NCBI RefSeq assembly: GCF_030816235.1
Contig: NZ_JAUSXT010000001.1
Coordinates: 2,852,001 to 2,916,000, forward strand
DNA: 64,000 nt
Source: Microbacterium sp. W4I4
GTDB taxonomy: Bacteria > Actinomycetota > Actinomycetes > Actinomycetales > Microbacteriaceae
Reading direction: 5' to 3'
Shown here: positions 51,887 to 60,994 of the stretch, one piece after another
Layout: every line of letters starts with the position of its first letter
Position numbering within the stretch: the first letter of the stretch is position 1
Made by a program: the position numbers and the translations under genes
Notes under the pieces: generated by a model
Databases searched by the model: none
What the model saw: only the letters and a program-made list of their open reading frames with translations
Told to the model about the DNA's origin: nothing

Positions 51887-52780
51887 ATGATCGTCGTCAC
51901 CACACCCACCGGCCGGATCGGCCGACAGCTCATCACCCGGCTGCTCGAACAGGAGGCCGCCGTGCGCGTCATCGTCCGCGACGCGGCCCAACTCGACACG
52001 GACATCCGTGCGAGGGTCGAAGTGGTCGAGGGCTCGCACGCGGATGCCGCCGTACTCGACCTCGCGCTGCCCGGAGCGGATGCCCTGTTCTGGCTGGTTC
52101 CGCCGAATCCGGCGGCTCCCAGCGCGGAGCAGCACTATCTCGACTTCGCGCGCGCCGGAGCTGCGGCGATCCGCCGTCACGGTGTCGCCCACGTCGTCGC
52201 CGTCACCAGCGCCGGCCATGACTGGACCACGTCGGCGGGCGTGCTGTCGGCCGCCTTCGCCATGGATGCCGAGCTGAGGACGTCGGGTGCCGGGTACCGG
52301 GCGGTCTCGCTGCCGTTCTACATGGAGAACCTTCTGGGGCAGGCGGATGCCATCGGCCTTACCGGCACGCTGTCCCTCAGCTGCGCGGTCGATCAGCCGC
52401 TGGCGATGATCGCGACGCAGGACATCGCCTCCCACGCCGCAGGCCTGCTGGCCGACCTGTCGTGGAGCGGTCAGCAGGATGATCCGGTGTTCAGCCCCGA
52501 CCGGCTCACCCCCGAGGAGATCGCCGCCGTGATCGGGGAGGAGCTGGGCAGGTCGGTCGCCTACGAGCGGGTCGCTCTGAACGACTTCGCGGCAATGCTC
52601 CGCGCGCGGGGCGCGAGCGAGCAGGCCGTCACGGACACCGTCGAGATGTTCGCCGCCCAGGATGCCGGCATCTACGACGAGGACTGGGCAACGGCCACGA
52701 TGGCGCCGACGGACTTCCGCACCTGGTGCCGTGAAGTGCTGGTCCCCGCCGTGCGCGCCGCCGACCTGCAGCGGGCCTGA
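51887..52780 (+). CDS. NmrA-like NAD(P)-binding oxidoreductase (atypical SDR)
   Basis: 297 residues. Rossmann motif 'VVTTPTGRIGRQLITRLLEQ' near residue 5, 'VEVVEGSHADAAVLDLALPG' near 45, 'ADALFWLVPPNPAAP' near 62, 'GVAHVVAVTSAGHDW' near 105 and 'YRAVSLPFYMENLLGQADAI' near 140. The SDR Tyr-Lys pair is absent, as in the NmrA and quinone-oxidoreductase-2 groups that sense or reduce NADPH-dependent substrates. Start ATG follows TATGGAGGAATC. Probably repressed by the divergent TetR protein. Not connected to the sugar genes. Confidence 0.83.
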   Translation: MIVVTTPTGRIGRQLITRLLEQEAAVRVIVRDAAQLDTDIRARVEVVEGSHADAAVLDLALPGADALFWLVPPNPAAPSAEQHYLDFARAGAAAIRRHGVAHVVAVTSAGHDWTTSAGVLSAAFAMDAELRTSGAGYRAVSLPFYMENLLGQADAIGLTGTLSLSCAVDQPLAMIATQDIASHAAGLLADLSWSGQQDDPVFSPDRLTPEEIAAVIGEELGRSVAYERVALNDFAAMLRARGASEQAVTDTVEMFAAQDAGIYDEDWATATMAPTDFRTWCREVLVPAVRAADLQRA

Positions 52781-52866
52781 GTGTCCACCGGGCCCGGGCG
52801 GTCGGGCCCGGCAGTGGGCACCACAAACGTCGGTCACGTCGATGATCGCCGATATCCGATCGTGAT

Positions 52867-52906
52867 GCAACTAGTTACAGAAATTGCTTGGTAAGCGTTC
52901 TCCCGT
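52867..52906. promoter_or_regulatory. candidate control sites before the second CUT1 operon
   Basis: GCAACTAGTTAC (52867-52878) is a 12-bp near-palindrome, and TTGGTAAGCGTTCTC (from about 52888) resembles half of a LacI-type GGTAAGCGCTTACC site. Both lie within 100 bp of the binding-protein start. No regulator gene is adjacent. Confidence 0.4.
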
Positions 52907-52959
52907 GAGCTACTGTCCTAATTGCGGACGACAGTCCGGCTCGAATCAAAGGAGATCTC

Positions 52960-54304
52960 ATGCACCACGCAACCACGCGGACGCGCCGCAGTCGTCTGCT
53001 GTTGGTCACCGCCGGCGTCGCCGTCACAGCCCTCGCGCTTGTGGGTTGCTCGCAAGGCGCGAATGCCGGCGGCACATCTGACAAGACCACGATCCGCTTC
53101 CTCTACGCCACCGGCGACGACACCTGGAACAGCACCGTCGACGCGCTGGTGAAGGACTTCAACGAGACCAGCACGACAACGACGGTCAAGCTCGACCCGC
53201 TCCCGGCGGGCAGCGACTACGCGACCGCCCTGAAGACCGTCGACGCCACCGGCAAATGGCCCGCGATCGTCGACATGCGCGACACTCTCACCTACGTCAA
53301 CGCGGGCAAGCTCGCCCCGATCCCCGCCGAAGTGACAGATCTGCTGCAGCCCGACGCCTATGCCGCGGCAGCAGACGGCAATGTCTACACGACGCCGTAC
53401 AGCGCACTGAACGGCGAGATCGGCATCAACATCGTCTACAACAAGGACTACTTCGCCGAGCACGACCTTCAAGTGCCGGAGACCTACGACGACTTCATCT
53501 CGCTCCTGAAGGACATCAAGGCCAACGGTGACGTTCCGCTCGCGACGGCCGCGGCCGAGGTCTGGCCGTCCGACCAGCTGTGGAAGCCGCTCGCCGCCCC
53601 GACCTTCGCCGAGTACAGCGACCAAGGCGGGTTCTGGAACGCCGTGGCGGCGGGCGACGCGAGCGTCTCGGATCTGCGCGCACCGCTCGAGGAGCTGCAG
53701 ACGATCACGGATGACTACCTCCTCAAGGGCTGGCAGTCCACCGCCGACGCGCAGACGACCACCTTGCTGGTCAACAACCAAGCAGTCATGGCCACCTCAT
53801 CGGCAGGACTCGGCCGGCTGATGGACATCAGCAAGGTCGACCCGAAGTTCAACGCGGGCATGTTCATCGTCCCCGCGAAGGACGGCAAGATCTACGTACT
53901 CAAGAACAGCGTCGTCGGGGACACCGCCGGCGGTCTGGCCATCTCGTCGCAGGCCGCCAAGAACAAGAAGGAGCTCGCGTCATCGCTCGAGTTCCTGAAG
54001 TACTTTCTATTCGGTCGACGCCGCTGATCTCATGCAGAAGAACGGCTGGCTTTCGCCCAATATCGCGAAGTCCGACGAGGTCACGCAGAACGAGTCCATC
54101 CCCGGTGCCGCGGACTACTTCGCCCTGCTGAAGAACCCGAACCTGGTCTGGTACGAGAACGCGCCTGACTTCAGCACCTTCAGCGCCGTGAACACCTTCT
54201 TCCGTCAGGCCCGCATCGAGATGCAGGACAAGCAGACCTCGATCGATCAGGCGATCGAGAAGACGCAGAAGGAACTGCAGAACCAGGTCGCTGCCGCCGG
54301 TTGA
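52960..54304 (+). pseudogene. CUT1 sugar-binding lipoprotein, frameshifted near its 3' end
   Basis: A lipoprotein signal ends at 'LALVGC' (Cys near residue 30). The family-1 binding fold follows: 'TIRFLYATGDDTWNSTVDAL', 'YTTPYSALNGEIGINIVYNK', 'LLVNNQAVMATSSAGLGRLM'. At 54003-54006 the run TTT, where TT is expected, shifts the frame; the first frame stops at 54027 and the other continues as 'LMQKNGWLSPNIAKSDEVTQ' to 54304. Removing one T gives 447 residues, normal length, with an unbroken 'LKYFYSVDAADLMQKNGWLS'. A base-call error or a very recent mutation is more likely than decay, since the rest is intact. Confidence 0.85.
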
Positions 54305-54309
54305 CCATT

Positions 54310-54343
54310 CCCGGGCCGGATGACAGCCGTCATCCGGCCCGGG
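54310..54343 (+). terminator. strong intercistronic hairpin after the binding-protein gene
   Basis: CCCGGGCCGGATGAC (54310-54324) and GTCATCCGGCCCGGG (54329-54343): a perfect 15-bp stem with loop AGCC, 6 bp after the stop and 38 bp before the first permease gene. Likely partial terminator or mRNA-stability element. Confidence 0.85.
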
Positions 54344-54380
54344 ACACGACCTCGAAGTTCCTGCACCCGAAGGAGTACTC

Positions 54381-55391
54381 ATGAGCGATCAGAGCTCGAT
54401 GGAGGGCGGCGTGGGAGTGGCGAGCGCCACGGCGCTGCTCCCCGGCGACTCCCCTTTGCACGCCGCGCCTGAAACGAGGCCGCCTGCGTTGCCGCGCCGG
54501 GGCCGACTGGGCATCGCAGGTCGGGGACGACTCGTGCTCCTAGGATTCGTCGCTCCCGCGCTCGTGATCTATCTGCTCATGGTCATCGTCCCCTCACTGC
54601 AGTCCGTTCAGCTGAGCTTCACGAACTGGGATGGCATCAGTGAGGGCTACGACTACGTGGGGACAAAGAACTATCAGGACATCCTGACCGACGACCGCTT
54701 CTGGAATGCGGTGCGGAACACGCTCGTTCTGGGACTCGGTTCCGCGGTGGTCATCAACATCATCGCCCTCGTGGCCGCACTCATGCTCGACAGGCTGAAC
54801 CATCTGCAGGGGCTGTTCCGCACCGCGGTGTATCTGCCCGCCCTGGTCAGCGCGTTCATCATGGCGACGATCTGGAAGTACCTGCTCAACTACAACTTCG
54901 GGAGCGTCAACAGCGTTCTGCGCGACCTCGGGCTGCCGGACTGGGCCAGGGACTGGCTCGGCGACAGCAGCATCGTGGTCTGGGTGATCCTGTTCATCAC
55001 CTGCTTCACTCTCGGCGGGAACACCACCCTCATCTATCTCGCCAACCTCCAGTCCGTCCCGCAGGAACTGCTCGAGGCCGCGCGCATCGATGGGGCAGGC
55101 GCCTGGAAGGTGTTCTGGAACGTCACCTGGCCGATGATCGCCGGAGCCATCACCGTCAACATGACCCTCGCGATGATCGCCGGCTGGGTGATCTTCGATC
55201 AAGTGATGGTGCTGACCTCTGGTGGCCCCGGTTTCGTCAGCGAGACCATGGCGTTCTTCATCTACAAGGTCGGATTCGGCGAGTACCGGGCCGGGTTCGG
55301 TTCGGCGGCGGCGGTGGTGCTCTTCATCGTCGTGATCATCAGCACGGTCGGCGCGAACGCCTACATGCGCAAGAGGGAGATCCAGGCATGA
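54381..55391 (+). CDS. CUT1 sugar ABC transporter permease (MalF type)
   Basis: 336 residues. A 50-residue cytoplasmic N-terminus precedes six transmembrane segments, the first being 'LVLLGFVAPALVIYLLMVIV' near residue 55. The EAA loop is 'LLEAARIDGAGAWKVFWNVT' near 230, and 'ANLQSVPQE' before it is typical. The ATG at 54381 has AAGGAG at eight bases. Its stop overlaps the next permease start (ATGA). No ATPase gene accompanies it, as in the 37488 operon. Confidence 0.92.
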   Translation: MSDQSSMEGGVGVASATALLPGDSPLHAAPETRPPALPRRGRLGIAGRGRLVLLGFVAPALVIYLLMVIVPSLQSVQLSFTNWDGISEGYDYVGTKNYQDILTDDRFWNAVRNTLVLGLGSAVVINIIALVAALMLDRLNHLQGLFRTAVYLPALVSAFIMATIWKYLLNYNFGSVNSVLRDLGLPDWARDWLGDSSIVVWVILFITCFTLGGNTTLIYLANLQSVPQELLEAARIDGAGAWKVFWNVTWPMIAGAITVNMTLAMIAGWVIFDQVMVLTSGGPGFVSETMAFFIYKVGFGEYRAGFGSAAAVVLFIVVIISTVGANAYMRKREIQA

Positions 55392-56293
55392 GCGCCGCAG
55401 ACGCCACCCGAGCCCAAGTCCTGCCCAAGACGACGCTGCCCAAGAAGACACGGACACCCCGCGAGAAGAAGAAGTGGACGCCGGGGGAGATCGTCGTGAT
55501 GGCTGTGCTCTCGGTCCTCGTGATCGCCGTCGCCGCCCCGGTCTTCTACGCACTGCTGCAGTCGTTCCGCTCCTACTCCGAGATCACGATCGATCCGATG
55601 GGGCTTCCCACGGCGTTCACCCTCGACAACTACATCGCGCTCTTCCAGCAGACGGACTACGCCGAGGCCCTGCTGAACACGCTGATCATCACCGTCGGCA
55701 CCGTCGTGCTGCTGGTCGCCATCGTGCCGATGGCGGCGTACGGCATCGAACGAGTCGGCGGGTGGACCGGACGCTTCCTGTATGTGCTGTTCATCGCCGG
55801 ACTCATGATCCCGTTCCAGGTGCGGATGATCCCGCTGGTCAAGGGATTCAACGACGTCGGGCTGTACAGCACGCTGACCGCCGTCATCCTCGTCCACCTC
55901 GGCGGCGCCGCCAGCTTCGGCATCCTGCTCTACTGCAGCTTCATCAAGGGCATCCCGATCGAAGTGGAGGAGGCCGCCCACGTCGACGGCGCCGGGCGCC
56001 TGCGCACCTTCTGGCTGATCGTCTTCCCGATGCTGATGCCGGTCACCAGCGCCTTCGTCATCATCCAGGCGCTCGGGCTGTGGAACGACTTCTTCGTGCC
56101 GCTGGTGTTCCTCGATTCCTCCTCTGCCGGGACGATCAACGTCGCGATCAACCGCATGATCGGCCTGCTCACCTCGCAGTGGCAGCTGATCTACACCGGC
56201 GCGATCCTCGCGATCATTCCCTCGGTCGCGATCTTCGCGGGATTCCAGCGCTATTTCATCAAGGGCATGTCGGTCGGGGCGGTGAAGGGATGA
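55388..56293 (+). CDS. CUT1 sugar ABC transporter permease (MalG type)
   Basis: 301 residues. The Lys/Arg-rich N-terminus ('KTRTPREKKKWTPGE') leads into six transmembrane segments ('IVVMAVLSVLVIAVAAPVFY', 'FLYVLFIAGLMIPFQVRMIP'). The EAA motif is 'VEEAAHVDGAGRLRTFWLIV' near residue 195. It forms the channel with the preceding permease (4-bp overlap) and is coupled to the DUF624 gene (ATGA). Confidence 0.92.
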   Translation: MSAADATRAQVLPKTTLPKKTRTPREKKKWTPGEIVVMAVLSVLVIAVAAPVFYALLQSFRSYSEITIDPMGLPTAFTLDNYIALFQQTDYAEALLNTLIITVGTVVLLVAIVPMAAYGIERVGGWTGRFLYVLFIAGLMIPFQVRMIPLVKGFNDVGLYSTLTAVILVHLGGAASFGILLYCSFIKGIPIEVEEAAHVDGAGRLRTFWLIVFPMLMPVTSAFVIIQALGLWNDFFVPLVFLDSSSAGTINVAINRMIGLLTSQWQLIYTGAILAIIPSVAIFAGFQRYFIKGMSVGAVKG

Positions 56294-57018
56294 GCACCGC
56301 GCAGCCCATGCGCGCCACGCGCCGACCCGGCCGCATCGCGCGGGTGCTCGGCTACGAAGGGCCTGTCGCAGCGATGATGCTCGGAGCCTTCGCCTGCTTC
56401 CTCGCATCGGCGTCCTTCCTCGCGTCACTGCTCCCCGCGATCGCCTTCCAGGCGCTGGTCGGCTGGCAGAGCACCCACCTCGCGATCTGGCTCGGCGCGC
56501 TGTCGCTGAGCACGGCATTCCCCGCCGTGCGTGCACTCCTCGTCGTCGCCGGCGCGATCCTCGACGAGGGCATTGCAACGGCACGAGTGGACCGACTGTA
56601 CTGGCGAACCCTCGCGGGGGCGTTCCGCGACCAGCCGTGGGCGGCCGGGATCCTTCCCGTGGCGGCCGTCGTGCTGGGATACGACCTCGCCCTGATGGGC
56701 TCCAGCGACACGGTTTTCCTGATCGTCTGGGCAGCAGTGCTCGTGATCGTCGCCTTCCTCATCGGGCTGGCGTCGAGTACCGCGCCCAGCGGGGAACGAA
56801 CCGCTCTCGAGCTCGTGGCGCACACAGCCGTGGCGATCGCGCGGCGGCCCCATGTCGCCCTTGCCTGGTTGCTGATCGTCGCTCTCACCGCCGCAGCCAC
56901 GGTCCTCCCCGTGCTCGGCGCACTTGCCGTGCTGCTGCTGCCCGCCGTCTCAGCCGTGGGCATCGTGATGTGCAACCGCGCCCTCGGATTCTCCGTCGCC
57001 CAGGAGGTCCGCCGATGA
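56290..57018 (+). CDS. DUF624-like membrane protein
   Basis: 242 residues with about six hydrophobic helices in three pairs: 'AMMLGAFACFLASASFLASL', 'WLGALSLSTAFPAVRALLVV', 'GILPVAAVVLGYDLALMGSS', 'FLIVWAAVLVIVAFLIGLAS', 'ALAWLLIVALTAAATVLPVL' and 'LAVLLLPAVSAVGIVMCNRA'. DUF624 (YesL-type) proteins accompany CUT1 transporters in many polysaccharide loci; their job is unknown and may be transporter assembly. It sits between the permease and GH36 genes with 4-bp overlaps at both ends, so it is surely part of the operon. Confidence 0.78.
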   Translation: MSTAQPMRATRRPGRIARVLGYEGPVAAMMLGAFACFLASASFLASLLPAIAFQALVGWQSTHLAIWLGALSLSTAFPAVRALLVVAGAILDEGIATARVDRLYWRTLAGAFRDQPWAAGILPVAAVVLGYDLALMGSSDTVFLIVWAAVLVIVAFLIGLASSTAPSGERTALELVAHTAVAIARRPHVALAWLLIVALTAAATVLPVLGALAVLLLPAVSAVGIVMCNRALGFSVAQEVRR

Positions 57019-59106
57019 CCTCGGTCATGTTCGCCTCTGACCCCGTCGCCGAGCAGCAGCAGGCGATCGGTGCGTTCCGGGTGTGCTGGGACGGCACGTC
57101 GCCGGCGGCGCTGCTCAGCGATCTCGCCGGCATCGGCCGCTCCGACGTCGGACTCGTCGAGATCTTCTCCGCAGCCGAGCAGCGCGCCCGCACCAGCCAG
57201 GCCCATGTCCGCTCCGCCATCGGCAGCCGCTTGCGCGTGCGCCGCTTCGAACACGGCGAGGACCGCGGCGCCGACGTGCTCACCGTGATTCAGCGCGACG
57301 ACGAGACCGGAGTCGAGGTCAGCACGAGCCTGCGTGCCGTGCCGCACGCACGTGCGGTGCGGATCCATCATGTGGTCCGCAACGCCGGTGCTCATCCGAT
57401 CGTGCTGACCGCCGTGTCGTCGGCGACGATCAGCTTCGGGCGCCGCGAATCCGATATCGACTCGGCGCGGCTGCTCACCGCGAGAAGCGAGTGGCTCGCC
57501 GAGGACCGCTGGGAGCAGCGACCGCTGCGCGATGCGCTTCCGCAGCTGTCGTTGCCGATCCACGGGCAGGACGGGCGCGGCCGGTACTCGATCGCAAGCC
57601 ACGGATCCTGGTCCACCGGCGAGCACCTCCCCGTCGGAGTGCTGATCTCCTCGGATGCCGCCGATGCGGGCGCGCTGACCTGGCAGATCGAGACTTCGGC
57701 CGGCTGGTGCGTGGACATGTCCCAGGGCGAGGGCGGTGCGGTGATGTCGTTCCTCGGGCCGACCGACCTCGAGCACCAGTTCGCACACGCACTCGCGCCC
57801 GGCGAAGGGTTCCGCACCGAGGCCGTGGCGCTCGCCGCTGCCGATGGCGGTGCTGATGCCGCGCTCACCGAGCTCACCCACTACCGCCGGAGCATCCGGA
57901 GCGAATCCGCGGATGCCGGGCTTCCCATCGTCTACAACGACTTCATGAACACGCTCATGGGGCAGCCCAGCACCCAAGCGCTGGTTCCCCTGATCGACGC
58001 TGCGGGCGGAGTGCGGTGCGGAGATCTTCTGCATCGATGCCGGCTGGTTCGCCGAACCGGAGCTGGGCGACTGGTGGTCGACGGTCGGTGAATGGCAGGA
58101 AGCGGACCATCGGTTCACCGGGGGACTGCGAGAGCTGACCGACAGAATCATCGCGCACGGCATGCGCGTGGGCATCTGGCTCGAGCCCGAGGTGGTCGGC
58201 GTGGACAGCCCGGCTGCTGCCATGCTCCCCGAGGATGCCTACTTCCGCCGATTCGGCCGGCCGGTGGTCGAGCATCGGCGCCTGCACCTGGACTTCCGTC
58301 ATCCTGCCGCGCGAGCTCACGCCGACGACGCCGTGGACCGGGTCGTGCGGCAGTACGGCGCCTCGTACCTCAAACTCGATTACAACATCAACCCGGGGGT
58401 CGGCACCGAGGTCGACGCAACGGGTCCAGGGGCCGGCCTCCTGGGTCATACCCGGGCGTACCAGGACTGGCTCGTAGCCGTGCAGAGGCGGCATCCCGGG
58501 CTGCTCATCGAGAACTGCGCGTCCGGCGCGATGCGCGCCGACTACGCGCTCCTCTCGCGGACGCATCTGCAGTCCACCAGCGATCAGCAGGACTTCCGCC
58601 TCTATCCGCCCATCGCGGCATCCGCTCCGGCGTCGATCCTGCCGGAGCAGTGCGGCAACTGGGCGTATCCGGCGTCGGACATGACGGATGCCGAGACGGC
58701 GTTCACCCTCGTCACGGGGCTGAGCGGACGGCTGTACCTCTCGGGATTCCTGGACGGCATCCGCCCGTCCCAGTCCGCGCTCGTGGCGGAGGCGGTCGCC
58801 CTGCACAAGAGCCTGCGAGACGGACTCACCGCAACCGAGCCGTTCTGGCCGCTCGGGCTGCCGGGGTGGGAGGACGATGTGATCTGTCTCGGGTTGCGCA
58901 GCCCGGCGGAGACGCTGCTGTTCGTGTGGGATCGCGGCGAAACCGCGACGGAGATCCTCCTCCCCGGTATCCGCGGTGCTGCTCGGACGCTCTTCCCCGG
59001 AGATGACGGCGCTTGGCGGATGGAACCCTCCGATGTCGGGCTGCGGATCCGGACGACGCACGGCATCGGGGCGCGGATGCTGCGCATCGAGGAGGACGGG
59101 TCATGA
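57015..59106 (+). pseudogene. GH36 alpha-galactosidase-type glycosidase, frameshifted
   Basis: The N-terminal beta-sandwich and start of the barrel are in the first frame (to about 58008, stop at 58091). The rest is in the next frame: 'EIFCIDAGWFAEPELGDWWS', 'AHGMRVGIWLEPEVVGVDSP', nucleophile Asp in 'GASYLKLDYNINPGVGTEVD' near restored residue 453, and acid/base Asp in 'LQSTSDQQDFRLYPP' near 525. One extra G in the GGG at 58008-58010 explains the shift; removing it gives 696 residues and the reading 'DAAAECGAEIFCIDAGWF'. The start overlaps the DUF624 stop and has CAGGAGG upstream. No signal peptide: it acts on imported oligosaccharides, probably alpha-galactosides. Confidence 0.85.
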
Positions 59107-59996
59107 ACGGGATCATCCGCACCGGTGAGCTGTTCCTCGACGACCGGGGACGCGTCGCGCAGCTGCACGGCATCGGCATCCAGCGCGTGGGCGAGCACTG
59201 GTACGCGTGGGGTGAGGACAAGACCGCGGGAGACCGCTTCACGGCCATCGCCTGCTACCGCTCGACCGATCTCGCGTCCTGGGAGTACCTCGGTGACGCA
59301 CTCGGCGCCGGCACGGGGGATCTTGCGGCGGATCGGATCATCGAGCGCCCGAAGGCGCTGCGGCGTCCCGATGGCCGCTGGGTGCTGATCGTCCACGTCG
59401 ACAGCGCGGACTACTCGGACGCCCGGGTCGGGTACGCGATCGCCGACCGGCCGGAGGGGCCCTACGAGTACCTCGGCAGCGAGCGCCCGCTCGGCAACCT
59501 CAGCCGCGACATCGGGGTGTACCAAGAGGACGGGCGGGGCTATCTGCTCTCCGAGGATCGCGAGGGCGGGCTGCGCATCTACCGGCTGCGCGAAGACCAC
59601 TGCGGCATCGACCGGCTCATCGCGACCCTGCGTCAGCACGACCGCCCCGAGATCGGGTACGAGTCGCCGACTCTCATCCGGCACGACGGCGTCTACTTCC
59701 TGTTCGGGTCGGACCTGACCGGGTGGGACCTCAACGACAACAAGTACGCCACCGCACCGACTCTCGGGGGTCCATGGTCGACCTGGCGCGACTTCGCACC
59801 CGCGGGCAGCCGCACCTTCGACTCCCAGGTCAGCGTCGTGCTTCCCGTGGGACACGGACACGTGTACATCGGCGACCGCTGGACGCGTGAGGATCTGGCA
59901 TCGTCCGCACCGGTCTGGCTGCCGCTGCGCATCGAGAACGGCCGCGCCGAGATGGCCTGGCGCGATGAATGGAGCATCGAGGAGATGAACGAGTGA
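59103..59996 (+). CDS. GH43-like glycoside hydrolase (five-blade propeller)
   Basis: 297 residues. Propeller features: 'AQLHGIGIQRVGEHWYAWGE' near residue 18, 'IIERPKALRRPDGRWVLIVH' near 80, 'RPEIGYESPTLIRHDGVYFL' with a probable acid Glu near 190, and 'TFDSQVSVVLPVGHGHVYIG' near 245. The pattern resembles the GH43 subfamilies related to exo-beta-1,3-galactanases, which lack the usual N-terminal catalytic Asp; I also do not see one here. The gene overlaps GH36 and the following dehydrogenase by four bases each. A beta-galactan or arabinogalactan side-chain target is possible. Confidence 0.75.
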   Translation: MNGIIRTGELFLDDRGRVAQLHGIGIQRVGEHWYAWGEDKTAGDRFTAIACYRSTDLASWEYLGDALGAGTGDLAADRIIERPKALRRPDGRWVLIVHVDSADYSDARVGYAIADRPEGPYEYLGSERPLGNLSRDIGVYQEDGRGYLLSEDREGGLRIYRLREDHCGIDRLIATLRQHDRPEIGYESPTLIRHDGVYFLFGSDLTGWDLNDNKYATAPTLGGPWSTWRDFAPAGSRTFDSQVSVVLPVGHGHVYIGDRWTREDLASSAPVWLPLRIENGRAEMAWRDEWSIEEMNE

Positions 59997-60994
59997 AGGC
60001 ACGCCCGCGCGCCGTCCTGGCGATGAGCCCGGCGACACTGGCCGAGAACCTGTTCGGCCCGCACCGGGAGCGCCTCTCGAGCCTGGTCGACCTGCATCCC
60101 GTCGTGCTCTCCGAACTCGACAGCGCCGGCGCGCGGAGCGCTCTGGCGGACGCCGAGATGCTTCTCGCCGGCTGGGGGTGCCCCCGCATCGACGCCGTCG
60201 AACTCGACCGGATGCCGCAGCTGCGCGCCGTGGTGTTCGCGGGCGGCTCCGCCGGCGCGCTCGTCGATCCTCTCGAAGCTGAGCGGCGCGGCATCGCACT
60301 CACGAACACCGGCGAGGGCAACGCGCAGGGGGTCGCCGAATACACGTTCGCGACGATCGTGCTGGCGGGCAAGCGCGCACGCCACGCGGAGCGGATCTAC
60401 CAGGAACGCCGGGCGTTCATAGATCGCGAGGCTCTGCTCGGCGACACCGGGAACTTCGGCCGCACCGTCGGCCTGATCGGGGCGTCCCGCATCGGCCGCC
60501 GCGTCGCCGGGCTGCTCGCTCACACCGACATGCGCGTGCTCGTCTACGACCCCTACGTCGGTCCTGAGGACGCCGCGGCGCTCGGCGCCGAGCTGGTCGA
60601 CCTGGACCATCTGCTGACGGCGTCGGACATCGTGTCCGTGCACGCCCCCGCGGTTGCCGAGACGGAGCGCATGATCGACGATCGGGCGTTCGGACTGCTG
60701 CGAGACGGCGCGGTGCTGATCAACACGGCCCGCGGCTCGCTCGTGGATCACGACGCGCTGCGAGCGCACGCGCGATCCGGGCGCATCGAGGCGATCCTCG
60801 ACGTCACCGATCCGGAGCCGCTCGATCCCGACGATGAGCTGTGGCACCTGCCGAACGTCACCATCACCCCGCACATCGCCGGCGCGACCGGCAACGAGCT
60901 GCACCGGCTCGGCCGCGACGCCGTCGACGAGGTGGCGCGCTATGTCGCAGGACGCACCTTCGTCGGCCTCGAGCGCATCCCGGGGGCCGTCTGA
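59993..60994 (+). CDS. D-isomer-specific 2-hydroxyacid dehydrogenase
   Basis: 333 residues. Cofactor motif 'RTVGLIGASRIGRRVAGLLA' near residue 155; catalytic Arg in 'AVLINTARGSLVDHDALRAH' near 242; Glu in 'AILDVTDPEPLDPDDELWHL' near 270; His in 'NVTITPHIAGATGNEL' near 290; all three are present. The GTG start overlaps the GH43-like stop by four bases, and the stop overlaps the next GH43 by one. A hydroxyacid dehydrogenase in the middle of a glycosidase operon is unusual. It may reduce or oxidise a sugar acid released from the polymer. Confidence 0.87.
   Translation: MKARPRAVLAMSPATLAENLFGPHRERLSSLVDLHPVVLSELDSAGARSALADAEMLLAGWGCPRIDAVELDRMPQLRAVVFAGGSAGALVDPLEAERRGIALTNTGEGNAQGVAEYTFATIVLAGKRARHAERIYQERRAFIDREALLGDTGNFGRTVGLIGASRIGRRVAGLLAHTDMRVLVYDPYVGPEDAAALGAELVDLDHLLTASDIVSVHAPAVAETERMIDDRAFGLLRDGAVLINTARGSLVDHDALRAHARSGRIEAILDVTDPEPLDPDDELWHLPNVTITPHIAGATGNELHRLGRDAVDEVARYVAGRTFVGLERIPGAV

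Noticed and set aside
52960..54304. Programmed frameshifting in the binding protein
   Set aside because: No slippery heptamer or downstream pseudoknot at the site (the hairpin lies after the final stop), and binding proteins are not known to use it.
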